Shown: positions 7,635-16,461 of the stretch, piece by piece
Layout: each line of letters opens with the position of its first letter
How positions within the stretch are numbered: position 1 is the stretch's first letter
Assembly (NCBI RefSeq): GCF_000325705.1
Contig: NC_019904.1
Coordinates: 4,757,501-4,821,500, forward strand
Source of the DNA: Echinicola vietnamensis DSM 17526
GTDB taxonomy: Bacteria > Bacteroidota > Bacteroidia > Cytophagales > Cyclobacteriaceae
Reading direction: 5' to 3'
Length of the DNA: 64,000 nucleotides
The notes under the pieces: generated by a model
Database searches by the model: none
What the model saw: the letters and a program-made list of their open reading frames with translations, nothing else
What the model was told of the DNA's origin: nothing
Position numbers and translations under genes: made by a program

Positions 7635-9887
7635 TCACTTCCCAAACTTCCCTTTCAGCATGGCCAGCTTGGCGGCCAGGTCACCTTCGGGTTCCTTTTC
7701 TTTTCTTCTTTCACGCTTGGCACCACCGGATTTTCCTTTGCTCCGCTCCGCAAATGGGGCGGATTTCATGCTCAGTCCGATACGCTTGCGGTTCAGGTCT
7801 ACCTCCATCACGGTAACTTCTACTTTTTGGTTGACGGTGACCACCTCGTTGGGATCGGAGATATAGCGGTCCGCCAAGTGGCTCAGGTGCACCAATCCAT
7901 CTTGGTGAACGCCCACATCCACAAATGCTCCAAAGTTTGTGATATTGGTAATGATGCCCGGCAGCTTCATGCCCACCTTGAGGTCTTTCATCTCATTTAC
8001 GCCTTCCTGGAAGCTGAACACTTCAAAGGTCTCCCTGGGATCTCTTCCCGGTTTGGCCAGTTCCTCCATAATGTCCTGCAAGGTCGGCAAACCTACCGTT
8101 TCCGTGACATAATTCTTCAACACCACCTTAGACCGTAGCTCTTCGTCTTTGATCAGGTCTGACACATTGGAACCCAAATCAGTGGCCATTTGCTGTACAA
8201 GGTCATAGCGCTCCGGGTGCACGGCACTTCTGTCCAGGGGATTGGGGGCATTTTGGATGCGGAGGAAACCTGCCGCCTGCTCATAGGCCTTGTCGCCCAA
8301 TCTTGGCACCTTACGGATATCTTCACGGCTTTTGAAAGGGCCGTTTTCATTTCTGAAGTTGACGATGTTTTGTGCCAGTGCCGGGCCCAATCCTGAGACA
8401 TAGGTAAGCAGCTGCTTGGAAGCCGTATTGACTTCTACCCCTACCCCGTTAACACAGCTCATGACCGTATCATCAAGGGAGTTTTTAAGGGCAGATTGGT
8501 CCACATCGTGCTGGTATTGGCCTACCCCGATGGATTTAGGGTCAATCTTCACCAATTCCGCCAACGGATCCATCAGCCTGCGGCCAATGGAGACCGCTCC
8601 CCTGATCGTAAGGTCTAGATCCGGAAATTCCTCCCGGGCCACTTCAGAAGCCGAATAAATGGAGGCTCCACTTTCATTTACCATTACGATCAAGACATTC
8701 TGGGGCAAGCCAATGGATTTGAAAAACTGCTCTGTCTCCCTACTGGCCGTCCCATTTCCAATCGCAATGGCTTCCACCTGATGCTTTTCCACCAAGTGCT
8801 TCACCAAGGCTGCGGACTCCGCCTTTTTGCGCTGAGGCTCATTGGGATAAATGGCATCATAGTGCAACACCTGCCCCTGTGGGCCAAGACAAGCCAGTTT
8901 ACAACCTGTCCTAAAGCCAGGATCGATGGCCATCACTGATTTTTCGCCTAAAGGAGCCCCTAGGAGTAATTGCCTCAAGTTTTCCGCAAAGACCTTAATG
9001 GCATCTTCGTCTGCCTTTTTCTTGGTGTACAGCCTTACTTCTGTTTCCATGGAAGGCTTCATCAAACGTTTATAGCAGTCTTTTATGGCCAGCTTTACTT
9101 GCTCGGAACTGGTGTTTTGAGCCGTGACGGTCATTTTCTCCATCAACGCCAAAGCATCCAGTTCTTCCGGGCAAGAATCCAGCATCAAAAACAATTCTTT
9201 CTCCCCTCTTCGCATGGCCAATACCCGGTGGGATGGTGCCGTTTTGATGGGCTCCGACCATTCGAAGTAATCCTTATATTTGATCGCTTCTTCCTCCTTG
9301 CCTGGAATCACCTTGGACACAAACTTCCCTTCTTCGATGAAAAGGTCCCGCATTTTTTTACGTAGCTCCGCATTTTCATTGACCCATTCAGCAATGATGT
9401 CCCTAGCTCCTTGCAAGGCTTCCTCTGTACTCCCCACTTCCTTTTCCTCATCAATATACGCTTTGGCTTCTTCTTCCAGGTCACAAGATTCCTGTCCGAA
9501 AATTTTCTCCGCCAGCGGCTCCAGCCCCTTTTCACGGGCGATGGTCGCCTTGGTCCGCCTTTTGGGCTTGTAGGGAAGGTATAAATCCTCCAAGGCTGCC
9601 ATGGTCTCGGCGTCGTTGATTTTACCTTCCAGCTCTGGAGTAAGCTTCTCCTGTTCCTTAATGGACTTTAATATCGCCTCTCTCCTTTTATCCAAATCGC
9701 GAAGTTGCTGTACACGATCACGGATAGCAGCTACCTGTACTTCGTCGAGTGAACCGGTCACTTCCTTCCGATACCTGGATATAAAGGGAACAGTAGCTCC
9801 TTCATCCAATAATTCAATTGTATCAGACACTTGCTTCTGCCTGATATTTAGCTCCTCGGCTATTTTTAGATAATGGTTGATATTCAT
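7635..9887 (-). CDS. tex: Tex family RNA-binding protein
   Basis: 750 residues, the normal length for Tex. An N-terminal helical Tex_N domain leads to a YqgF/RuvX-like nuclease fold (SVMAIDPGFRTGCKLACL about residue 320), tandem helix-hairpin-helix motifs (VSGLGPALAQNIVNFR, VPRLGDKAYEQAAGFL) and an S1 RNA-binding domain near residues 640-710 (LPGIITNITNFGAFVDVGV, GLVHLSHLADRYI). A basic tail follows. Tex binds nucleic acid and affects transcription and RNA turnover; in other bacteria it influences toxin or stress gene expression. It is a single-gene unit, divergent from the TlpA gene. Confidence 0.95.
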   Translation of the reverse strand: MNINHYLKIAEELNIRQKQVSDTIELLDEGATVPFISRYRKEVTGSLDEVQVAAIRDRVQQLRDLDKRREAILKSIKEQEKLTPELEGKINDAETMAALEDLYLPYKPKRRTKATIAREKGLEPLAEKIFGQESCDLEEEAKAYIDEEKEVGSTEEALQGARDIIAEWVNENAELRKKMRDLFIEEGKFVSKVIPGKEEEAIKYKDYFEWSEPIKTAPSHRVLAMRRGEKELFLMLDSCPEELDALALMEKMTVTAQNTSSEQVKLAIKDCYKRLMKPSMETEVRLYTKKKADEDAIKVFAENLRQLLLGAPLGEKSVMAIDPGFRTGCKLACLGPQGQVLHYDAIYPNEPQRKKAESAALVKHLVEKHQVEAIAIGNGTASRETEQFFKSIGLPQNVLIVMVNESGASIYSASEVAREEFPDLDLTIRGAVSIGRRLMDPLAELVKIDPKSIGVGQYQHDVDQSALKNSLDDTVMSCVNGVGVEVNTASKQLLTYVSGLGPALAQNIVNFRNENGPFKSREDIRKVPRLGDKAYEQAAGFLRIQNAPNPLDRSAVHPERYDLVQQMATDLGSNVSDLIKDEELRSKVVLKNYVTETVGLPTLQDIMEELAKPGRDPRETFEVFSFQEGVNEMKDLKVGMKLPGIITNITNFGAFVDVGVHQDGLVHLSHLADRYISDPNEVVTVNQKVEVTVMEVDLNRKRIGLSMKSAPFAERSKGKSGGAKRERRKEKEPEGDLAAKLAMLKGKFGK

Positions 9888-10006
9888 AAAATTAGGTTAC
9901 TATTGCCATGCGTTATAAGCTGCAATTTAAAGCTTCTGGAAGAGTTTTCTGAGGGGAATCCTGTTTTATTAAGGCCACGGACAATAAAGGATTGTAAATC
10001 AAAACA

Positions 10007-10014
10007 TAACTTTG
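10007..10014 (+). promoter_or_regulatory. Candidate -7 box for the TlpA gene
   Basis: TAACTTTG matches the Bacteroidota TAnnTTTG consensus. It would place the start site near 10021 and leave a leader of about 70 bases. No correctly spaced TTG at -33 was found. Confidence 0.35.
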
Positions 10015-10090
10015 CACTTCACTTCCCGTACGCTAAAAAAGTTACAAACCTTAATTTTCAAATCAACAGCACTTTCTAATATACCGAAAA

Positions 10091-10666
10091 ATGAATTGGA
10101 AGAAAGAAATAAAAAGCTGGAGCGTGATACTCGGGGTATTCGCCTTACTTTATGTAATGGGATGGTATGCGCCGATTGTAGGTAAAATCCAATCCATCAT
10201 CCTCTCCACTGGGCTCATCAAACCGAATGTGGAAAAGCGCTATGAAGTGGGCAATGATTTCGACTATAGTGTAAAATTTACGGACCTTGAGGGAAATCTC
10301 GTGGACATGCAAAACTTCCGGGACAAAACGGTTTTTATTAACCTGTGGGCCACATGGTGTCCTCCTTGCCGGGCTGAAATGCCTCATATTGCTTCTTTAT
10401 ATGAAAAATTAAAAGACCAAAAGGACATCGCTTTTCTCATGGTCAGCTTGGACAAAGAAGTTGAAAAACCTGAAAAATACATTAAAGCCCAAGGCTTTAC
10501 TTTTCCTGTGGTCCATGCCACTTACGGGCTCAATGCCTCCCTGAAACATTCCTCTATTCCCACCACTTTGGTGATCAGCCCTAAAGGAAAAATTCTTTTC
10601 AGACAGGAAGGCATGAGTAATTTTGATACGGAAGCATTCAGGGATTTTCTTCAAACCCAGCATTAA
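10091..10666 (+). CDS. TlpA/ResA-type membrane-anchored thioredoxin
   Basis: 191 residues. A single N-terminal membrane helix (residues 10-30) anchors a periplasmic thioredoxin fold. The active site is Cys90-Pro-Pro-Cys93 in NLWATWCPPCRAEMPH, and the cis-proline loop is SIPTT. The domain is of the AhpC-TSA/Redoxin type. Proteins of this kind reduce disulfides in the periplasm, often for cytochrome c maturation. No cytochrome biogenesis gene is adjacent, so the substrate is open, although the window does encode c-type di-heme proteins at 58 and 60 kb. It stands alone as a transcription unit. Confidence 0.9.
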   Translation: MNWKKEIKSWSVILGVFALLYVMGWYAPIVGKIQSIILSTGLIKPNVEKRYEVGNDFDYSVKFTDLEGNLVDMQNFRDKTVFINLWATWCPPCRAEMPHIASLYEKLKDQKDIAFLMVSLDKEVEKPEKYIKAQGFTFPVVHATYGLNASLKHSSIPTTLVISPKGKILFRQEGMSNFDTEAFRDFLQTQH

Positions 10667-11000
10667 TAATCACCAGATTACCGCACAATAAGCCTATATA
10701 ATTTACAAATTCCCTAACAAAAAATATTTTCAGCTTCTAATTCGACAATCAATTACGGATAATTTTGATTTCAAGTAATTTAAAATATCTTTGTTAACAA
10801 CATTTTAAAAAGTACAAAAATCATTTTATATAATTCAAAATGAAAAATCCTACCATTTATCAGAAAACAAAATACAGAAAATAAGGGGGGACTAAAGGCT
10901 TAATCATCCACACAATAATTAACTTATCTGCTCTTAGTTTTATTAAAACCTATCTGGACATAAGGTCTAAATAGGCTTTCTGAAGGAGGTTTAAGCGTAG
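10667..11000. other. AT-rich intergenic region
   Basis: Converging genes end on both sides. A weak hairpin (CCTAT / ATAGG around 10950-10976) could be a transcript end. No reading frame longer than about 14 codons with a plausible start was seen, and no RNA gene is recognised. Confidence 0.5.
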
Positions 11001-11912
11001 TCACCCCTCCTTATTTTCCACAAATTTATATATAAGTTTACTGATCTGGGCCATTACTTGAATGCCCTTTTCAGGTGCCTTGAGGTTCTTGGACAGCAAT
11101 ACAAGCACATATCGTTCCCCAGATGGCAATTCTACTATTCCAGAATCGTGCCGAACTCCCGTAATGGAACCCGTTTTATGCGCCACCGTCACATTTTCAG
11201 GAAGCAAGCCCGGAATTATCTCATTGAAATGCTGGGCTTTCAGTACCTCAAACATTGCTGCTGAAGCTTCTTTACTGACTGCTTTTCCCGCTGCTATGGC
11301 TTCCATGATCACCATCAGGTCATAGGCCGTGGTGGTATTGCTCAGTCCTTGTTCATACGCTTTCAGGTCCTCTACCCCCCTGAGCACTTCAATATCCTTC
11401 GCCCCTAAGTCCCGCATGGTCTGGGTAACCTTCTTCGCATCCAATTTATCGATGAGGATATTGGTCGCTAAATTGCTGCTCATGGTGATCATCTGAAAAT
11501 TGAGCGCTTTGTAGGTGCTTTTCTGGCCTATTTTCCCGTACAGGCCCTCTTGACTATCTACAGATAAATCCATACTGAAAGGACTGCCATCTACGATACT
11601 CTTAAATTCATTCACCACCGTAATCGAGTCATCCAAAGAGATATTTCCCAAGGCCACCTGCTTATAAAGTTCAATCATTACCGGGGTCTTCATCGTGCTG
11701 GCCGCATGAAACGACTCCTTCTCATTGATCATTAACGAAAGGGTGTCTGATCCCAAGGATCTAAAGGCTACAGCAAAATCACCTTGTACCTCGGAAAGGT
11801 GAGCGGTGATCTGATTCCTAAGTGTTTCGAGTTGGTCCTCGGTGGATGGGCCGGATTGGCAAGATGCCATCATCAAACCTATCAAACTGATTAAAAGGTA
11901 TTTTATCTGCAT
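11001..11912 (-). CDS. Class A beta-lactamase-fold serine hydrolase, lipoprotein
   Basis: 303 residues from the ATG at 11912; a TTG four codons earlier is less likely. The lipobox ends LMMASC18. Active-site motifs are Ser72-Thr-Met-Lys75 (SxxK), Ser145-Ser-Asn147 (SxN) and Lys246-Thr-Gly248 in HKTGS. A possible omega-loop glutamate lies near 181 (RGVED), but the usual ExxLN pattern is not clear. It could be a class A-type beta-lactamase or a related hydrolase of unknown substrate; the atypical omega loop makes true lactamase activity uncertain. The lipid anchor places it in the periplasm or outer membrane. It follows an ECF sigma gene by about 60 bases, so the two may share a transcript. Confidence 0.85.
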   Translation of the reverse strand: MQIKYLLISLIGLMMASCQSGPSTEDQLETLRNQITAHLSEVQGDFAVAFRSLGSDTLSLMINEKESFHAASTMKTPVMIELYKQVALGNISLDDSITVVNEFKSIVDGSPFSMDLSVDSQEGLYGKIGQKSTYKALNFQMITMSSNLATNILIDKLDAKKVTQTMRDLGAKDIEVLRGVEDLKAYEQGLSNTTTAYDLMVIMEAIAAGKAVSKEASAAMFEVLKAQHFNEIIPGLLPENVTVAHKTGSITGVRHDSGIVELPSGERYVLVLLSKNLKAPEKGIQVMAQISKLIYKFVENKEG

Positions 11913-11972
11913 GGGTCGGGGCAAGGGTTAAGAAATACTGGTCAACACAATGCCGTAATTTCCACATTCCTC

Positions 11973-12584
11973 CTAACTTATCAAACCCAACAGCATTAAA
12001 ATAAGACCAAAAGGAACTTCTTCAGCAGCATTAAATCGATGGCGAAGGGACTTGGTGGCCCTATAAAGCTGATTTTCGACGGTTCGAACAGAAAGGTTGA
12101 GCTGGGCGGCGATTTCTTCTGCGGTCATGTGGTTAACCGTTTTCATGATAAACACCTCACGTTGTTTTACGGGCAAGGTATCAATGGCTTTCGAGGCATA
12201 GGCATGGAGGTCCCGATAGATGACCGTATCCTCGGTCACGTTGGAAAAATCCTTGTTCATCGGAACCGAATATTGCTGAAAGGCCGTAAAACGTGCCTTT
12301 TTCTGACATCGATTGATCACCAAACTCCGAACAATAGAAAAAATATAAGCATTGATGGACAGGTCTGATCTTAGTTCATTCCGCTTCTTCCATAGGTACA
12401 AAAACACCTCTTGAACGACCTCTTCCGCATCGTGATGTGACAATTCCATCTTTCTGCTTACATGATAGATCTTGGAAGCATATCGTTCATAGAGATGATA
12501 ATATGCTACTTCGTCGCTTTCTTTGACCTTTTTTACAAGATCGGAATCGGTATGTTCGAGGGTTATTGGGTTATTCATGGTCAT
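11973..12584 (-). CDS. ECF sigma-70 factor (Bacteroidota SigE/FecI-like)
   Basis: About 203 residues from the ATG at 12584; GTG at 12587 is an alternative. Sigma region 2 is seen in YYHLYERYASKIYHVSRK and VVQEVFLYLWKKR, region 4 in LPVKQREVFIMKTVNHMTAE and LSVRTVENQLYRATKSLRH. The hydrophobic tail (FGLILMLLGL) is common in Bacteroidota FecI-like sigmas. It has no FecR next to it; downstream lies the beta-lactamase-fold gene. It could act with the FecR of the mannan locus at 28102-29172, since that anti-sigma also lacks a neighbour, but a second ECF gene at 33819 competes for this role. Confidence 0.9.
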   Translation of the reverse strand: MTMNNPITLEHTDSDLVKKVKESDEVAYYHLYERYASKIYHVSRKMELSHHDAEEVVQEVFLYLWKKRNELRSDLSINAYIFSIVRSLVINRCQKKARFTAFQQYSVPMNKDFSNVTEDTVIYRDLHAYASKAIDTLPVKQREVFIMKTVNHMTAEEIAAQLNLSVRTVENQLYRATKSLRHRFNAAEEVPFGLILMLLGLIS

Positions 12585-12631
12585 CACAAAAACTAATAAA
12601 TAAACTAAATCGGTTTAGCTATTTACTCAAT

Positions 12632-12651
12632 AAAAAAGGCTGCAGAGCCTT
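12632..12651 (-). terminator. Rho-independent terminator at the end of the mannan locus
   Basis: On the minus strand AAGGCT / AGCCTT forms a 6-bp stem with a 4-base loop, followed by TTTTTTA. It lies about 160 bases after the GH78 stop and 50 bases before the sigma factor start, separating the two units. Confidence 0.65.
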
Positions 12652-12808
12652 CTTTTCTTAAAAGAACATAAATGATTTATAAAAAACAAGGAATACCCCT
12701 AATAATTACACAGGTTATCAAAAACTCAAAATTATATTTCAGCCATTTACCTCAAAACCTGTTTTAAAATCCGGCTACTCATCATCAACACCTCCCCTTT
12801 GTCGTCAC

Positions 12809-15466
12809 TCACTTGATGATCCATTGATAGCTTCCTGAGCTTATGGAATAAGCGGTCTTTTGCAACGATACCTCAACGTTTGCAGGTGATTCTCCCTTAA
12901 GAAACCGCGTGCCTTTTGGTAAAATTAACGTAGCTGTGGTGTTAGCTGGGATTCTAACGGTATATTGTACCGCACCGGTTTCATCTCGTTTCCAAGAAGA
13001 AATGATTTTACCGTAAGGCCCATCATGACTGGCCTCAAAATGCTCCAATCCCTCCACAAAGTGTGGTTCCAATAGGATATTCTTAAAGCCTGGATGTTCC
13101 GGATCAGGCTTCATCCCTCCAAGTGCCTTATATATCCAGGCCCCTACTTCACCAAACATGATGTGGTTCATGGAAATGTCATGCTCTGAATCGATCTTCC
13201 AGTTTTCATAAAGGGTGGTAGCTCCATTAACTATCCACCAGCCCCATGAAGGATAGGTTTCCTGAGCCGCTACCTTATATGCGATATCAGGATAACCATT
13301 ATCACTCAGTGCATTGAGGATTGCCTTGGTTCCGAGTAAGCCCACGTCCAAGTGGAATCCGTCTGCTTCTACCCTTTTGGCTAAGTTTGCCGCCACTTTG
13401 CCCCTTAGCTCTTCGGGAACAATGTCCCACTGTAATGCCACACTCATTTCTGTCTGGTAACCACTTCCATAAACGGCTTTTTCCCGATTCAGGTACTTCT
13501 CATTAATGGCAGTCCGGATCTTATTGGCCAACTCAGTGTACTTTTCTGCCTCGGCTTCATGACCAAGTAATTTAGCTGTTTGGGCTAAAATCCTGGCATC
13601 AGTAAGGTAATAGGCAGAAGAAGTGTATTCCACTGGAGATTTGGATTTTACCGGAACCCAATCTCCCAAACCCCAAGCGGTCAACCCGTCAGGACTGATG
13701 GCCGTAAGGTGGTCCACATATCGCTTCATCGACTTGTAATTCTCTTCAAGGATACGCTTATCGCCATAAAACAAGTACACATTCCATGGTATCAAGCAAA
13801 TGGTACTTGTCCAATCCGGTCCATTTCCCCATTCATAGCCCCAGCCGGAAGTGGGGATAATGGAAGGCAAAACTCCATTGGGCTGCTGCTCGTCCCGATG
13901 GTCATCCAACCATTTTTCATAAACCTTGATCGCGTCAAATGAATATAACCCCGTTTCGATGGCGATATGCGCATCTCCTGTCCAGCCATTTTTCTCCCGC
14001 TGTGGGCAGTCCGTAGGATAGCCAAAAAGGTTGGACAAATAGGCATTGTTTGTGGCCCACCAAATGCCATCTAAGGTAGCGTTCGCAGAACTGACGGTAC
14101 CGACCGGTTCGACATCACTGTGCATGAAATAGGCTGTCAGATTTTCTTTGGTAAGGGAAATAGGCCGATCTGCCGTAACTTCCACATATTGAAAGCCCTT
14201 GTAATTAAACTTTGGGCTAAAAGTCTCTTCACCCCTCCCGCTCAAGATGTAAATATCGGTCTGGAAAGGGTCGCCGTCATCTGTGGGACGATAATGCACA
14301 TCGATATTGGACATGTCCACTCGTCCATCCTCGTGAAGCCGCTCTCCATGCTTCAAACGCAAAACTGTGCCCGCTTCACCTTTGATCTTGATTTCACTGA
14401 TTCCTGCTATATTTCTGCCCACGTCGAAAACAAAGGTCGAATCATTGATCTTATCCATTGTCGCTGCGGGAATCGTTTCGTTATACCGAATGGGAGGCAT
14501 GGCCTGCGCTGTAATTTCCTTGGCTGGTGCGGATCGATAAATCACTTCTTTCCAATCACCGGCCTCAAAACCCGGCTTATCCCATCCAGGCTGCTCCTTT
14601 CGGGCATCATAATGTTCTGCGGTATAAATGCTATTAAAAATCACTGGACCTAAAGCAGTCTTCCATCCCTTTTCCGTGCGAATGGTCTCCACTGAACCAT
14701 CCTCATAGGTAATCCGCAGGTCCAGACAAAAAGTGGGGCGATTTCGCCATGGTGCATGGTGAAAATTCCAAACGGCCGTAGACTGGTGATTGTACCAGCC
14801 ATTTCCCAATAAGACCCCCAAGGCATTTTGGCCATTTTGGAGGGCCTCAGTTACATCGTGCGTCACATACAGTACCCTTCGGTCAAAACGGGTGTAAGCA
14901 GGATCCAGCCGATGATTCCCAATGCGTTTACCATTAATGCGTAGCTCATAGAGCCCGCCTACCGCGATATAGGCCGTGGCTTTCTTAATGGGATTGGATA
15001 TGGCGAATTCCTTCCGGAAATAAGGGGCTGGCTTTACCGAAGTTCCCTGGCCGTCCCCAATCCATACGCCTTGCCAATTGGCCTCATCCATCATGCCCAT
15101 TTCAAAGTGTGCCTTTTTGGAGATTCCCAGGGAATTCCCCTCGTGATCCCACACCTCCACAGTCCAAAAATAGGCAGCAAAAGGCTCTAAGGCTTTCCCG
15201 TCATATGCTACCAACTGGCGGTCACTTGATACTTTTCCGCTATTCCACACGGATCCTGCTCCGTCTTTTGTGACCAGTATACGGTATGCACTTTGCTTTG
15301 CCCCCTGCCGGTCATCATCCATCTGCCAGGTCAACCTTGGCCGCGAAGTGTCCAAGCCCAGCGGATCTATCAGGTATTCCGTTTTAAGTGCCTTTTGGGC
15401 CAAAGCGGCAGTAAAGGTCATCAGCATTAAAAAGGTGGCAAGGCTAATTTTAGGCACGATCATCAT
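12809..15466 (-). CDS. GH78 alpha-L-rhamnosidase
   Basis: 885 residues with a signal peptide ending ALAQ (about residue 24). The N-terminal beta domain begins with the typical LKTEYLIDPLGLDTSRPRLT. The lectin-like domain has VGGLYELRINGKRIG and AYTRFDRRVLYVTHDVT. The catalytic (alpha/alpha)6 domain has YPTDCPQREKNGWTGDAHI, containing the acidic residues of the family, followed by the C-terminal beta domain (FVEGLEHFEASHDGPYGKI). It removes terminal alpha-L-rhamnose from glycans or glycosides in the periplasm. It is the last gene of the mannan locus, 113 bases after the ROK kinase, which suggests the target polysaccharide carries rhamnose. Confidence 0.93.
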   Translation of the reverse strand: MMIVPKISLATFLMLMTFTAALAQKALKTEYLIDPLGLDTSRPRLTWQMDDDRQGAKQSAYRILVTKDGAGSVWNSGKVSSDRQLVAYDGKALEPFAAYFWTVEVWDHEGNSLGISKKAHFEMGMMDEANWQGVWIGDGQGTSVKPAPYFRKEFAISNPIKKATAYIAVGGLYELRINGKRIGNHRLDPAYTRFDRRVLYVTHDVTEALQNGQNALGVLLGNGWYNHQSTAVWNFHHAPWRNRPTFCLDLRITYEDGSVETIRTEKGWKTALGPVIFNSIYTAEHYDARKEQPGWDKPGFEAGDWKEVIYRSAPAKEITAQAMPPIRYNETIPAATMDKINDSTFVFDVGRNIAGISEIKIKGEAGTVLRLKHGERLHEDGRVDMSNIDVHYRPTDDGDPFQTDIYILSGRGEETFSPKFNYKGFQYVEVTADRPISLTKENLTAYFMHSDVEPVGTVSSANATLDGIWWATNNAYLSNLFGYPTDCPQREKNGWTGDAHIAIETGLYSFDAIKVYEKWLDDHRDEQQPNGVLPSIIPTSGWGYEWGNGPDWTSTICLIPWNVYLFYGDKRILEENYKSMKRYVDHLTAISPDGLTAWGLGDWVPVKSKSPVEYTSSAYYLTDARILAQTAKLLGHEAEAEKYTELANKIRTAINEKYLNREKAVYGSGYQTEMSVALQWDIVPEELRGKVAANLAKRVEADGFHLDVGLLGTKAILNALSDNGYPDIAYKVAAQETYPSWGWWIVNGATTLYENWKIDSEHDISMNHIMFGEVGAWIYKALGGMKPDPEHPGFKNILLEPHFVEGLEHFEASHDGPYGKIISSWKRDETGAVQYTVRIPANTTATLILPKGTRFLKGESPANVEVSLQKTAYSISSGSYQWIIK

Positions 15467-15579
15467 GGGTTTTTATTGAAAGGTTGGGAAATTGGAAGGT
15501 TACAAAATTTCTCTTCCTTATTGGTTCTATTTTCTCTCATCAATCTTGATGCTTTCGTCTGGCTGCATGATACTAAACC

Positions 15580-16455
15580 TCATCCTTCATACCAGCTGCT
15601 TGCCGCACCGATAAGGGCTGACTCTTCGCCCAATATACTCTTTTTTATGGAAACGTTTGGGAGGGATTGCGCCAGGACTTTTTTTGCCTCGGGAAGAAAT
15701 AAATCCGATGCATGGGAAATACTTCCTCCCAGCACGATGATCTCAGCATGTTCTTCAAAGGCAAATTTGCTTAAAAACCTTCCCAAATTGCAGCCAAACG
15801 TTTCAAATATATCCTTCACCCAGCTTTCCTCTTTCATGTCCACTAACTCCTTTACACCGCTGAGGTCTTTCCCCGTTATTTCCAGGTATTTCTTGGCAAA
15901 CCATCTGGAGGAAAAATATTCCTCTGCGATGCTGTCTCCAAACTCCTCTCCCCAACGGGCTGCATCATGGGCTTCAGTACCGTGATAATAGGCCGTTCCC
16001 GCTCCTGTTCCCAAGGTCATGCCAATGGCCCTTTTATACCCTTTCGCAATTCCAGCAAAGAGTTCCCCTTGTAATAAGCAGGCCGCATCATTCTTAAACC
16101 GCACTTGGGCATTGGAAATCCCCAGCTTCTTGGCCAGCAGCTCCTTTACATTTTTTCCATAGAGCGCCTCATATTTGTCTTGGGTGCTGTCAATAAAACT
16201 AATACCGGCATCGTAATCAAATGGCCCGGGCATCGCAATGCCCACTTGGACAGTAGACCGTACTCCTTCGCCACAAAAAGGGGCGATGGCTCCCGCCCAG
16301 GCTTCCAAAATTTCTTCCATGCTGCCCTTGGAATCTACCGGGTGACGCACCAGCCGTTCCCTATCAATGGCGCGGGTCGTCAAATCCACTACCCCCACCG
16401 TAATGTGGGACCCTCCTACGTCTACGCCTAATACAATTGATTTATGCTCTCTCAT
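15580..16455 (-). CDS. ROK family sugar kinase
   Basis: 291 residues, cytoplasmic. The nucleotide-binding motif GVDVGGSHITVGVVD opens the protein, FKNDAACLLQGE holds the catalytic Asp, and IGMTLGTGAGTAYY is the second phosphate loop. The usual zinc-binding CxCGxxGC motif of ROK kinases is absent, with EAHDAARWGEEFGDSIAEEY in its place, so it belongs to the zinc-free subgroup. It starts 6 bases after the GH92 stop, so co-translation in one operon is likely. In this locus the substrate is probably mannose or glucose released from the glycan. Confidence 0.88.
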   Translation of the reverse strand: MREHKSIVLGVDVGGSHITVGVVDLTTRAIDRERLVRHPVDSKGSMEEILEAWAGAIAPFCGEGVRSTVQVGIAMPGPFDYDAGISFIDSTQDKYEALYGKNVKELLAKKLGISNAQVRFKNDAACLLQGELFAGIAKGYKRAIGMTLGTGAGTAYYHGTEAHDAARWGEEFGDSIAEEYFSSRWFAKKYLEITGKDLSGVKELVDMKEESWVKDIFETFGCNLGRFLSKFAFEEHAEIIVLGGSISHASDLFLPEAKKVLAQSLPNVSIKKSILGEESALIGAASSWYEG

Positions 16456-16461
16456 GTTGTT